Positions 48,641-60,155 are shown, counted from the stretch's first letter. The stretch is DNA of 64,000 bases from Carya illinoinensis (GCF_018687715.1 NC_056758.1:33141467-33205466); one strand, 5' to 3'. Made by a program: numbers and translations. The notes: a model not told the origin generated them from the letters alone.

Positions 48641-48902
48641 GCAAAAAAAAAAAATCCTCCCACAAAGGTGTAACACCTCTCTTTTTTACAACCATTTCGT
48701 GCGTGCATCGGGTAAAAAAGCAAGAAAATAAAAACGTGGGTCCTAGAGCTCTCTAGGCGTGCTTTCCCCTGATGTGTTGTTGTCCTTTGCCTTGCTGTTC
48801 TTCCGTCTGGTGCTCTGCAGCTAGGCAACATGTTGCGCTGCCCAAATCTACAGCAAGGCGTGCTCAAAACCAAAGGATCATGCTTCGGCTACCACTTCCA
48901 GC

Positions 48903-49472
48903 TAGGGGTGGGCAGCGGGGCCCCGTTACCCGCTGCCCCGCCCCGCCCCCGCATAGGGCGGGGCGGGGCATCCGCACCGTCAGGGCCGGGGCGGGGCCCC
49001 CCGGCCCGTATGGTGTAACCCCAGCGGAGGCGGGGGACGGGGACGGACCCCCCCCAGTCCGTTTTTCCCCCGCCCCGTTCTTCTGGTTCTACCTCTCGAT
49101 CCTCTCCTTTCTCCTTACGCCACGGACTCGTCCAGCGATGAGGACGATGATTTCTTGGGCCGGCGACCGTCGAGGAGATCAACGCTTGCAAGGTGGCTCC
49201 GTCGACGCTTTCGAGATCTTGGCTCTGCTGGAGAGGCCACGGCCAACCGGAGGCCACTGAAGGTGGCTCCGTCGACGCTTTAACGCAGCCATGAAGAACA
49301 CCGGGGGGCCGGACGGATTGCCCCCCCACCCCGTACCCCGTCATGCGGGACGGGGTATCCCGCCCCCGCACACTGGGGGCGGGGGACGGAGGGGATTTTC
49401 CCCATCCGCCCCATGCGGGGGCGGGGGGCGGGGGGGGCTACCCCGCACCGTATGGTGTGGGTAGCACCCTTA
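48903..49472. mobile_element. GC-rich non-autonomous hAT-like element
   Basis: It starts TAGGGGTGGGCAGCGGGG and ends GTGTGGGTAGCACCCTTA, short inverted ends of hAT type, with a perfect 8-bp duplication CTTCCAGC at 48895-48902 and 49473-49480. The 570 bp are extremely GC-rich in an AT-rich setting and carry inverted GGGGCGGGG/CCCCGCCCC blocks at both sides plus a duplicated AAGGTGGCTCCGTCGACGCT (49189, 49260). Frames through it are composition artefacts. Confidence 0.88.
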
Positions 49473-51456
49473 CTTCCAGCTTTCGCTGGAGCCATCGTTA
49501 GTGTAAAATAAGTTTTTTTTTTTTTAGATATATTTTTTTAATACTATTAAATATATTAAAAAAACTCATAATATTATTTAAAAAATACTTTTTTAATCAT
49601 TAAATAAAAAAATAAAAAATATATATATATATATTTTTTGCGGCGGTGGTCCCGCTGGGAGCTGTACGCATAGCATTTTTCCAAAACATAAAAAAGAATA
49701 AAATTCCTGTGCGTGTTAACCTTCTGTCCAAAAGCAGTGCCAGTCAACCTTTACTTCACAGGTCCCAAAGCAATGGAAGGATTTTCTTTATTTCATTCTT
49801 GGTGGTCCTTGTATTTTTGTCCCTTGTGAAAAGAATTGTTTGTATCGGTTTCATGCCCATTCAATTCATTCTTTTATTTCTCTTATACTCTCGTGAGAAT
49901 GATCCCATGATCCCGTCAGCTTAGGGGATGCACCTAAAAATACTCAATTACAAGCAGGAGCTCATTGAGAGATCGGCTCTTATTTAAAAGTAAGGGAAAA
50001 TATAGTTATAAATATAATTATGTATTAATCTGTATATTAATATAATGTGATTGATTAAAAAATAGATTTTATTAAAAATAATATTAATTTAAATTTTAAG
50101 TATAAATAAATCAGTATTGATATACAGATTAGTGCGTGATTGTGCTTGTATGTAGCAAAACTTTAAAAATAATAAAAACAAGGAAGAAAAAAATAACATA
50201 AAAAAATAAAAAACTAAAAATAAATTAAAAAGTAAAGTTAAAAAATCAAAAACGGGTTGTGTATGAAATATTATTAAATCACAAGTATTAAAATCAAGCA
50301 TAAATTATGCTATTAATTAATTCTATTAATTAATTTAAATCACAACTTAGATTTATACCTTTCAATCAATTTTTATATCTAAAATCAATAATAAAACAAT
50401 TAAAAATATATTAGTTTTAAATATATAAAGTATGCAATAATGCAGCCCAATCAACGACTCTATAAATTCAGCAGTTGAAGGGTGTGTGGGAGTATTCTAT
50501 GTTGCAAGTCCAGTTCCTTCATCTGTAGACACAGTACTAAACCCCGAGGCAAGAATAAGCAGTAATTGTGATTTTTTCCCTTCTAATAAATGATTTTGCA
50601 TTAGTTAGTACAAAACTATTAAGAAATCATCGACCATAATAATACAATTATTACAAATAATTATATAATATTTACATATTTACGACTGTAAATATTATTT
50701 GTAAATATCATATCTTTAAGCATCAAAACAATTTTTCATCTCAAGAAAAAGAATTCCTTCTCTCACCAATTTTGAGAATAGAGAAATTAGCATCCAAAAG
50801 TCCAATTTTACTTTAGTACTCCTGATATTATGAAACATTCTAGAGAAAATTTGGACATAAGTCCAATTAAGCATTCGCACCTACCAACCTTTTCTTATTC
50901 TATCTGCAGAAGCTAGCGAAAAATAATAATTACGAGAATCACAACACACCGAACGGGACCTGCTTGATCATCATTAAAGTTTGATTTTTGTATTATGACA
51001 AGGCTAGTACTTAAGCTATACAATTAGGGCATGTTTAGAATTACGATAGGAGGTTTAAAAAGCTTAATAGAACAGTTTAAAGTGTTTAAGTGAGAAAATT
51101 TATCTTTTTAATAATTTTACATCAAAATATTTCTAAATTAAGAAAAAATAGAAAACTGCATTTCAACAAAAATAATGCTTTTTATCAAAATTACTTTAAA
51201 AAAAGTAATCTCTATTTTACCGTGCTATGTATTTTAGAAAATGACTCATTATTTTAACATAATAACAAAATGATGACCCTCAAAACTACTAAAAGTACAT
51301 TTTTAATTTATTTTCAAATAAATTTAATATGTTTAAATGTATTTTAGATATACGAATATCAAACAGTAAATAACTTTATAATAATAAAACTTATTGCGTT
51401 AAACTTTAAGCTTTAAATCTTAAATTAAAAATAATATTTTCCACCACAAGTACAAC

Positions 51457-52546
51457 TAGGCCTGTGCAAAATACCCGTTAGGCCGCTCAACCCGCACAAC
51501 CCGGTTGGGTCGAACCCGCAAAAATTGGATTGGGTACATGTTGGTTTCGACAACCCTCCAATCTGACTAATATCGGGCGAATTTTGAACCCGACTGAAAG
51601 CTGATTTCGAGAAGAGCGTATGTGAGTTGTGACTGGTTTTGCTTAAACTCTTCACAATCCTCCATCTAGGTTTCTCGCATTTTAATCGATTCTTTGCTTA
51701 AGCTCTCACCGCCCTCCAAACTTCATATCCAGCTTCAACTGGGTCTTTCAAGCCTGAGCTAGTTGAATCCGTCATCAAGCCCATGCTTGATCAAACCGGC
51801 TCGTACTATGGGCGAATTGCAAACGACCTGCCCACACAATCAAAAGTGGTGCAACTTATGAAATCACAGGGCCTCACCCGGGTCAAGCTCTACGACACCA
51901 ACTCGGAAGTGCTCACTGCGCTTGCTAACTCCGGAATAAGCATCACCGTTGCACTCCCCAACGAGCTCCTCTCCTCTATTGCAACAGACTAGTCCTACGC
52001 CGATAAATGGGTCCAAGCAAACATCTCTCAGTACTATCCTGCAAAAAACGAAGCCATTGCCGTGGGAAACAAGGTATTTGTTGACCCAAATAACACGACC
52101 AAGTTCCTTGTACCCACCATGAAAAACATCCATGCCTCTTTTGCCAAGTGCAACCTTGATTCTGCTATCAAAGTCTCATCCCCTGTAGCTCTCACCGCCC
52201 TCCAAACTTTATATCCAGCTTCGGCTGGGTCGTTCAAGCCCGAGCTAGTTGAATCCCTCATCAAGCCCATCCTTGATCTTCAGCGTCAAACTAGCTCGTA
52301 CTGCCCATTAAGAACTGCTTGGGTTTTCTCAGATCTCAGTTGTGGGAAAGGACGCAAGTAGGTAGGATTAAGATAAGGGATTGGGTTTTGGAACTCTGCA
52401 AATGAGCGTATCGAAAGCAGAGTAAAGACGGGTTCGACCCGACCCGTAAGTTTTTTATCGGGTCAATCCGCGTTTGTGAGCCTTTTCCTGTGGGTCGGGT
52501 CAGGTCGGGCCAAAATCTGGACGGTTCGGATTGCTGTGCAGGCCTA
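51457..52546 (+). mobile_element. hAT-like element carrying a GH17 gene fragment
   Basis: 1090 bp with ends TAGGCCTGTGCA and (reverse complement) TAGGCCTGCACA, flanked by a perfect 8-bp duplication AGTACAAC (51449-51456, 52547-52554). Short inverted ends plus an 8-bp duplication define the hAT superfamily. Subterminal GGGTCGGGT/ACCCGAC motifs on both sides (51475-51600; 52435-52510) are usual for non-autonomous plant hAT elements. The interior is a beta-1,3-glucanase segment rather than transposase, so this is a gene-capturing element. Confidence 0.87.
51702..52300 (+). pseudogene. Permuted GH17 beta-1,3-glucanase fragment
   Basis: One frame runs the whole way except a TAG at 51990-51992. 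It opens with about 35 residues from the middle of the enzyme (ALTALQTSYPAS, GSFKPELVESVIKPMLD), is fused directly to the mature N-terminus (YYGRIANDLP), continues through VKLYDTNSEVLTALANSGIS, and ends with a second copy of the middle part (ALTALQTLYPASAGSFKPEL). The catalytic Glu of the conserved VGNEVF is Lys (codon 52071-52073). Intact GH17 enzymes exceed 300 residues, hydrolyse beta-1,3-glucan and keep a second catalytic Glu further on, missing here. No signal peptide. Non-functional. Confidence 0.88.
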
Positions 52547-52579
52547 AGTACAACCATGCGCTTAGCTAATTTCTTCCTA

Positions 52580-52822
52580 AACCCGACATCAAGCATGATG
52601 GAATGCATGTTGAAAGGTGGCCACACACGTACGGACACGTTGATCCCGGCCATTCATATTAATTATATATTATTCCTCCAATAATTAATGATTTTATTTT
52701 CTTCTTTTTCAAGAAAATATATGGAATGTATATACACACATATTACTCTATTGATCGGGATGATTTTATGAAAATTGATATATATTTTTATTTCCATCGT
52801 AAATTAATTTGGTATCCCTAAT

Positions 52823-52870
<48 letters not shown>

Positions 52871-53330
52871 TGTATATGTATATAACAAATTAAAGTAGTT
52901 TCAGGTAGGTTTGTTCAAACTTCAAACCCACAGAGTTTTCAGGTCCGTCCTTGACACATTATACGGTCCTAGTCGTGGTCGTTTCATGCATGCAACTTTA
53001 CTTGACTTAATTAGAAAAGATTTGAGTCAGTAAATGGGAACCATAGACAAAAAGGCTGCGCGCATGCATTCATTTTTATCCTTGAATTATATGGTTGGAC
53101 AAGCAATAGCAAAGCAAGAAACTAAAACGACGCGGGCCGGGGTTGAAAGAGACTCAGAAAGAAACAAGTTTTCCTTGCCTTAACCACTTAACCCTATACT
53201 GGTTGTTCTTATTTTTGTTAGTTGGTCTACTTTTGGGAGCACTCGCACAGATCAATCACTGTGAGATGGAGAAGTACAACTGCCTGCATACAGAGCAACG
53301 ACGAAGATGATAAAGACGATCGAGTAATAC
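52580..53330 (+). repeat. Module copy M3
   Basis: Third module copy, most similar to M1. It carries GGGAGCACTCGCACAGATCA, ATCACTGTGAG and ATGGAGAAGTACAACTGC. Confidence 0.7.
52824..52882. repeat. (AT)n(GTAT)n compound microsatellite
   Basis: An AT run changing into about nine GTAT units. Copy 1 has only an AT run at the same place (42953-42972), so the tetranucleotide part grew after duplication. Confidence 0.9.
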
Positions 53331-53436
53331 TCCCGCTAAAATCCCAACATAATGTGTTGCACGTTCACATCCCGGCCCCAACAATAAAAGTTTCAATCAC
53401 AGAGATAACTGCATGTAATTAATATGTTTTTAAATA

Positions 53437-53637
53437 GAAAAATTCTATACGTACATCACACCACTAGTATCTCATTTTTATTTCACTATATAAGATATGA
53501 TATATTTATTACCATTAAATTACCTTTTATTAAATGATTCTTTATTATTTAATAGTGATAAATATGTCACATCTTATATAATAGGATGAAAGTGAGATGG
53601 TGATATGGTGTATATATAGCATTATTCTTTTAAATAA
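53437..53637. mobile_element. 201-bp Mutator-like MITE with empty site in copy 1
   Basis: It begins GAAAAATTCTATACGTACAT and ends with the imperfect reverse complement (TGTATATATAGCATTATTC); pairing extends about 80 bp inward. TTTTAAATA is repeated at 53428-53436 and 53638-53646, and occurs once in copy 1 at 43490-43498 with no insert. A 9-bp duplication suggests the Mutator superfamily. Confidence 0.85.
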
Positions 53638-53934
53638 ATAATAAAAAATAATGATTAATTAATGACATTATGTATAATTGTTTTATAATTTATTTTATCG
53701 TTTAAGGTGCTCCCAATAATTAATTACAATAGAGAAGATGTAAAATAAATTATTAAAATAGTTGAATTTTTATCCTCTATCGGATAAAAATATCACTAAA
53801 CTACTACTGTACTCCAATTCTTGAATGGTGTTGCTACTTTGTCCTCCACCATTAATTCTACTTATATTGCTCTAAATTCCAAAGTACCAAACCCTAAATT
53901 TGCTAGTGAATTTAATTAGGCCTATAAGTTGTCA

Positions 53935-54010
53935 AAAGCTTTTGGCATGATAGGCATAATCAACAAGCCTCTAAAATAGAGGTCTTGGATTTGAAACCCC
54001 CCTCTTCAAA
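53935..54010 (+). repeat. Decayed SINE-like segment
   Basis: GAGGTCTTGGATTTGAAACC resembles a degenerated pol III B-box context (GGTCTTGGGTTCGAAACC), with GGCATGATAGGC upstream as a possible A-box. Absent at the equivalent place in copy 1. Confidence 0.3.
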
Positions 54011-54039
54011 TGTATCAGAAAAAACAATAAAATTGGCAT

Positions 54040-54450
54040 ATAAGTTTGTATGATGTTATGTATAAAATCATTGCTAAAAGATTGAAAAGAGTGATGTCCG
54101 AAATACGAAAGTGCATTTATATCTAAGAGGCTAATTTTTTATAACATTATCGTAGCCTATAAAGCTTTACACCCAATGAAATTTACAAAAGTAGGGAAAG
54201 AATGGAGTATGGCCATCAAGTTAGAAATCTCAAAAGCATATGATAGAGTATTTGAAAAGAGTCCTAATAAATTGGGGTTTAGACAGAAGTTGGTAAGCTT
54301 AACCATGTAGTGTGTATCTCGAGTGAGATATTATGTGTTAGTGAATGACCAACTAGGTGAAATAATTTGTCCTACAAGGCTGGGACTCAGACAATGAGAC
54401 TTATTGTCTCCTTATCTTTTTCTCTCATGTGCAGAGGGGTTCAGTTTTCT
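54040..54450 (+). pseudogene. LINE reverse transcriptase relic in copy 2
   Basis: KIIAKRLKRVMSE and MAIKLEISKAYDRV through CPTRLGLRQ and LSPYLF are decayed L1 RT text with many stops, collinear with the relic in copy 1. Confidence 0.65.
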
Positions 54451-55009
54451 TGTAAGACAAATTATGTCGACTATTAAATAATTTAGGAATTATGTCAACC
54501 ATGTAGGAACAAAAAAATTTAGTTGAGTAGATTTAAAAATATTATCACAAATGACCATTAGGATGTGCATGAATTGTTGGGGATCACGATATTGAGCAAA
54601 AAGTTGTACATCAGCAGTACATGCGAATTGTTGTTAACTTGTTATGCAACATTAACTGAACCCAAAGATTTGTAACTTAGAATAACCTTCACAAATAGAA
54701 TAAGTAAACATAATGGAATTAATGCATGTTGAAAGCTGGTGCCCACACACAGACAAGTTGATCCCCAATAGATTATTATGATTTTGTTTTCTTCTTTTTC
54801 AAGAAAACATCAGGAATGTATATATACATATTACTCTACCGAGATGATTTCATGAAAATTGATATTTTTTTCGATAAATACTATTTTCCATCGTAACTAT
54901 CAATATCTCTAATTATATTTATTATATGTCCCATTTTAAGTAATATTCCATTTAAGTATTTGCTAAATAAAATTATTTAAAATTATGTATCGCATTAAAA
55001 AAAAAAAAA

Positions 55010-55365
55010 GATCAAGAACGACAAGATTTGCTACGTTTAGATATTGAGCTGAGCTGAAATGAGTTGAGTTCTTTATGAATAGTAGTGAGCTGAGATAGTG
55101 AAGTAATTTTTGTAAGGCCCACTCAAGATGAGTTTAGATGTGTTTGGATGTTAAGATCATAAGTTCATATTTGTTTATGAAAAATTGAAAAAGGTTATGA
55201 ATCCCGTGTATAAAAATGTGTTAAGTTGAAAAAAGTTATGAGTTCCATGTATAAGAAATTTTGAATTGAAATGAGTTTAGTAATTTGAGAGTCATTTGTT
55301 TGAATGTTAGACTTAATTTATAATTAGACTGAATTGAGTTGATCTTAGTACACTTCAACAACTAA
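55010..55365. repeat. Insertion unique to copy 2, GAGCTGAG-rich
   Basis: Copy 1 is continuous at 45574-45600. The extra 350 bp starts near an A-run and contains TTGAGCTGAGCTGAAATGAG, GGCCCACTCAAGATGAG and TGTTTGGATGTTAAG. It is similar in style to the copy 1 insertion at 43862-44847. Superfamily unknown. Confidence 0.5.
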
Positions 55366-55658
55366 ACTAATCATGTTGAAAAGTATTATTGAGTTAAATT
55401 AGTTTCTAGTTTTAACAAATATAAACAACATGAGTTTTCACACATATGGTCATGCAGGTTATGATCTTGGTCGTTTCATGCAATTTTATAATTAAAAAAG
55501 ATTTGGGAGTCTGTAAATAGGAAGTCAGGGTCAAAAGAGATGTGCATGCATTATTAATATTTATCCCTATATTTGATTTTGGACAAACATTAATAACAAA
55601 CATGAAAAATGAGATCACGATGAAATTGACTGAGGAAGAGAGCAGCAGTCTTCCACTA

Positions 55659-55909
55659 TGATGAAGTTTCAAGAAATATTCACAGAGATTTCTTATTGCT
55701 ATATTTGAAAACTTTCCTCACACACTTTCGATTGATTTGAATCAGAGATATATACAAGTATTTACAATCTGTTTTAGGAAAGAAGCTAAAATTGAGCCTA
55801 ACATTTGTAAGGCAATTACATAGGATTTTTCCAGCTATAACAGACAGAATTTTAGCCTAGAAATCAGGTAGAATCATCTTGAGCTTGATTGGAGGAGTCT
55901 TCCCTTATA
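55659..55909 (-). repeat. 3' LTR of the young Copia element
   Basis: 251 bp; on the minus strand it begins TATAAGGGAAGACTCC. It contains the stop codon of pol (55864). Confidence 0.94.
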
Positions 55910-58900
55910 TGCCCCCGCAAGATGGAGCTGCCATCGGCTAAGCCAATCTTGTTTTTGAGAATATCCAGGCGTTGGCGTGACAGGGGTTTGGTAAGTAAGT
56001 CAGCGAGCTGATCTTGAGTGTTTACGTGTTGAACTTTTAGAATACCCCTTTGGACCATGTCACGAACAAAATGTAGATCGATCTGGATATGTTTCATCTG
56101 GGAGTGCTGAACAGGGTTGAAACTAAGATGTGTTGCACCCAAGTTATCACATAACAGTTTTGGTGAACCACATAGTGTTAACCCCAATTCTTTGAAGAGA
56201 GATAATAACCACATAGATTCAGAGGCTGCATTGGCAAGGGATCGATATTCAGCTTCTGTGGAAGATCTTGCTACAGCTCGCTGTTTTTTTGAGCTCCAAG
56301 AAATGGGATTTGATCCAAGAAAACTTATATATGCTGAGGTGGAGGTACGATCATCAAAATTCCCTGCCCAATCAGCATCTGAAAATGTTGTGAGATCAAA
56401 ACTGGAATTTTTTCTGATGTGAATACCATGAAAGATGGTCTGTTTCAGGTAGCGGAGTAGTCTCTTGGCAGCTGCCCAGTGAGTTACCGTCGGTTTATGC
56501 ATAAACTGTGATAACTTGTTTACTGAGAAGCAAATATCAGGACGGGTGAGTGATAAGTATTGGAGACCTCCAATGACACTTCTGAATTCAGAGCTATCAA
56601 AAGATGTTGTGCCATCAAGTAACTTCAGCACCGTGCTTGTGGACAGCGGAGTAGACACCTCTTTAGCACCCAACATATTTGTTTTGGAAAGTAGATCCCA
56701 AATATATTTGTGCTGGGATAAGAAAAGTCCTGATTTAGTAGGAATTACTTCCATGCCCAAGAAGAAGTGAAGATGGCCCATATCCTTCAAGGAAAATTGA
56801 ACTCCAAGTTGTTCAATTACATGATATAAGAAATCCAAGCTGCTGCCAGTGATTACCAAATCGTCCACATATACCAATAAATAACACATAACAGAGTTCG
56901 TGTGGTATATGAATAGAGAAGAGTCAGACTTGGAATTCTGGAAGCCAAGACCCATGATTGCCATCTTTAGTGCCGAGTACCAGGCACGTGGAGCCTGCTT
57001 TAGGCCATATAGATAGCCTTGTTTAAGCGGCAAACATGATCAGGTTTGGAAGAGTCTTTGAAGCCAGGAGGTTGGACCATATAGACAGTTTCTGTCAACT
57101 TGCCATGTAAGAAGGCATTGTTGACATCAAGCTGTCTTAAAGGCCAATCGTGCATCACAGCAACAGTAAGAACAGTTCTAATTGTAGCTGGCTTCACTAC
57201 AGGACTAAAAGTTTCTTTATAGTCTAACCCAGGCCGTTGATTGTAGCCTTTAGCTACAAGCCGTGCTTTGTAACGATCGACCGACCCATCAGCTTTTCTT
57301 TTTACCCGAAAGACCCATTTACATCCTACTGGTTTACAAGTATTTGGAGGAGAAACCAATTCCCATGTGTTATGGCGCATAAGAGCCGTGAGTTCTTCTG
57401 ACATGGCCAATCTCCAGTGTGATTCACGAAGGGCCTGTCCCACACAACTTGGTTCTATGGTGTTTGGAATGGGATGTTTAGTGGTAGAGTTCAACTGCTT
57501 GGGTTTATGGATATTGTTCATTGACCGTGTGGTCATGGAATGAGTGCGAGTAATCGGTGGTGCAGGTGGGTCGCATGGAAGATTGATAGATACCGTGTCC
57601 GAATTGGTGTCATTAGGGACGGAAATCCCATGTGAATGTGGTGTGGAGTGATTGGAATCAGGCATCAAAGAATTAGGGCTTGAAACATCAGAGAATAAAT
57701 GCTGGAAATTAGAGGATGAGGGAGAAGAGGCGTTACCTGGAGGTGGTGCGAACAGGTTATCCCTTGCCGGAGTCACTGGTGGAGGTTGCGGAATGGACGA
57801 AGATGCCGTGTTGATGCGTGAAGCACTAGCCGAGGAAGAGGAGGACACGGAACTAGCAGAGGAAGCATTCTGGGTTTCGTCGAACAGGACATGCCGTGAG
57901 TGGTACAACCGGTTGGTTTGTGGATCAAGACATTTGTAGGCATTTTGGGCCGAAGAGTAGCCCAGAAAGAGGCAAGGGACAGATTTGGGCTGTAACTTAT
58001 TTGTATTATAAGGCCGAGTAAGGGGGAAACATAAACAACCAAATCTCCTTAATTTTAAATAATTTGGAGGTTGTTTAAATAATGCCTCAAAAGGAGATTT
58101 ATGATTTAGAAGGGAAGTTGGCTGTCGATTTATCAAATAAGCTGCCGTGGAAAATGCATGAGGCCAATATTTCAAAGATAAGGAGGCATCGTGTAAAAGA
58201 GTTAAGCCCGTTTCCACTAGATGACGGTGACGACGCTCGGAAACACCATTTTGTTGTGGTGTATGAGAAGCAGTGGTGTAATGACTTATTCCATGAATAG
58301 AGAAATATTTTTTTAAGGCCACGAATTCTCCACCATTGTCCGAATAAATGGATTTGATTTTTGATTGGAATCGAGTTTCCACAAGGTGTTTAAATTGAGG
58401 AAAAATTGTGCTAACACCGGATTTGGTTTCCATAGGATAAAACCAAATGTATTTTGTGAAATGATCAACAAAAATCAAATAATAGCGGGATCCATCAATT
58501 CCAATTGAATTGGAAGGACCCCAAACATCGGTGTAAATTAAGTCAAGTGGTGCATGACTTTGAAAACTATTTTGCCGAAATGGTTGCTTGTGAGCTTTAT
58601 TGATTGAACAAGAAGAACAAAGAGACAAAACATTATTTTCTTTTATTGTTGGAAGAGAAAAAGATTTAACAAGATGATGAACAATTTTCTGAGACGGATG
58701 TCCAAGGCGTTTGTGCCACCCATCAACTGAGGTCCTTTCATGCACATTGGCAACCATTGGTGTAGAAGGCTTCACCATAGACTCCGGAAAGGTATAAACG
58801 CCATTTTCACACGCACCTTTGAGTAGAATCACCCCCGTGATTAGATCCTTAACAAGAAAGAAAGATGGATGAAATTCAACAAAAACACGATTTTGAGTGG

Positions 58901-60155
58901 TAAAATGGTGAACGGAGATGAGATTTTTTTTAATATTGGGAACACAAAGGGTATCATTTAAATGAAATATGCGTGTGGGTGAATGAAGAACCAATGAACC
59001 AATGTGAGAGACATGCAAACCTGAACCATCACCGATTACAACCTCGTCAGTGCCATCATATTCGGAATGGACCGATAAATTTGCCAAATCTCCAGTAATA
59101 TTGTGTGATGCCGCTGAGTCAATAAGCCATTTCGTACCTTGGGTTGGTGAGGAGGAGACACAGTTGGCCGTGGCTGCAGTGAATTGAATTCTGGGACAGT
59201 ATTTCGCAGTGTGGCCCATTTGTTCACACAATTGACATTTTGGGGTGTAACGGCGCTGGCCAGTGGGCTTATACTTTCTTTGATCACGTGGGCCAGTGTT
59301 ATTTCGATAGTTGGCCGAGGAAGTATTTTGCTGGGCTCCATTGGTACTGTCCGAGCCTTTCGGTTTGGAGAAACCCTTAGGCTGATAATTCCCAGAGGAA
59401 AAGCCGGCGTTAGTTCGCCGATTTGAGTAGTTGGCAGAGGCAACCAGCTGCTGGGTGGTGACTTCCAAGCGTCGAAGGTAGGCATCGTGACCTACAAGGA
59501 GATCATGGAGCTCCTCAAAAGTGAGCGGACGTTCCCGTGCACGGATAGGAGCTGCAATCTCTCGAAAATCGGCACCGAGACCATTGAGGATGTAGAGAGT
59601 GAGATCATCTTCCGAAATGGGATGATCAATAAAGGAGATTTCGTCTGCAAGGTTTTTAACAGTGTGCAGGTACTCTTGAATTGTCTGGGTTCCCTTCTTT
59701 ATCAGAGTCAATTCCTCCTTTAGTTGCATTGCCCTGGTTCGGGACTTGTTTGCATACATTGTGTGTAATTTATGCCAAGCTTCTTGAGAGGTTTTGGCAA
59801 TGGAAATGAAGGGTGTGATGGTGGTGGTTGTGGAGGCCAGAATGGCACTAAGGATAAGTTTATCCTGTCGTATCCAGTGGGTTCGGTTAGAGCTGGGAAT
59901 GGAGGGGTTATTGGAGTCGGGGCACGGTTTATTTCCATTAACATAATCAAGGAGATTGTACCCAATGAGTAGGGCTTCAAACTGGGCACGCCATTGAGGG
60001 AAAGTAGATGGGGTGAGTTTTTCATTTATCTGGGAGGTGATATTGAGAGCAATAAGAGGGATTTCTGTGGGGGATGGAGGGGTTAGGATCGGGTTGTGGG
60101 TGTGTTCTGGGGTGGGGATCGAATTCTCGGTGGAGGATGGCTCTCCTGATACCAT
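55864..60155 (-). pseudogene. Gag-pol of the young Copia element, one frameshift
   Basis: The first frame (60155 to 57000, 1051 codons) starts at an ATG spanning the LTR/PBS junction and encodes UBN2-type gag, a knuckle ([14 protein letters not shown]), protease ([13 protein letters not shown]), integrase ([55 protein letters not shown]) and the RT N-half ([19 protein letters not shown]). The second frame (57033 to 55864) has [18 protein letters not shown] and RNase H ([37 protein letters not shown]). A 2-bp gain in a TATAT stretch at about 57015-57022 separates them. Catalytic motifs are otherwise present. It stops inside the 3' LTR. Confidence 0.93.
60141..60154 (-). other. Primer binding site
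   Basis: Minus-strand TGGTATCAGGAGAG directly follows the LTR. The first nine bases match the initiator tRNA-Met complement. It overlaps the first gag codons. Confidence 0.8.

Larger units (their letters stand above)
47611..50452. repeat. 2.84-kb insertion splitting the exon 2 fragment
   Basis: It separates ...TTGTTGGATTA from CGACTCTATAAATTC, which are adjacent in copy 2. It contains a SINE-like fragment, a (TAA)n run and the GC-rich hAT-like element. I see no coding domain and no terminal repeat or target duplication, so its nature is unknown; it may be composite. Confidence 0.6.
47533..50535 (+). pseudogene. CCR-like exon 2 fragment, split and frameshifted
   Basis: After an intact acceptor (TGTGCAG) the exon reads GDAKYAH, GAFEKASE and then loses about 4 bp relative to copy 2, shifting frame. 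At 47610 it is interrupted by 2.84 kb and resumes at 50453 with [21 protein letters not shown] and TVLNPE, followed by GCAAGA where a GT donor is expected. Exon 1 and later exons are absent. The text belongs to a cinnamoyl-CoA-reductase-like short-chain reductase. Confidence 0.8.
41328..50655. repeat. Ancient tandem duplication, copy 1
   Basis: Blocks collinear with copy 2: 41377-41750 with 50719-51060; 42080-43500 with 52570-53440; 43738-45140 with 54040-54450; 45290-46075 with 54710-55657 plus 60406-60610; 46908-47610 with 63114-63470; 50453-50655 with 63471-63662. Copy 1 lacks an equivalent of about 60.6-63.1 kb, including CCR-like exon 1. The junction to copy 2 lies just after intron 2 sequence of the CCR-like gene. 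Confidence 0.82.

Noticed and set aside
48427..49495. Long frames on both strands in the GC-rich block
   Set aside because: Stop codons are rare in GC-rich DNA. Frames overlap on both strands and cross the ends of the hAT-like element, so they are composition artefacts.
47611..50452. One complete transposon filling the 2.84-kb insertion
   Set aside because: I found neither terminal repeats nor a target duplication at its borders; it may be composite.
51783..52361. A functional beta-1,3-glucanase gene
   Set aside because: No signal peptide, permuted segments, a TAG in frame, a Lys at the conserved Glu of VGNE, and no C-terminal half.
51457..52546. Helitron origin for the GH17 carrier
   Set aside because: Helitrons insert between A and T without target duplication and lack inverted ends. 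Here a perfect 8-bp duplication and inverted TAGGCCTG ends point to hAT.
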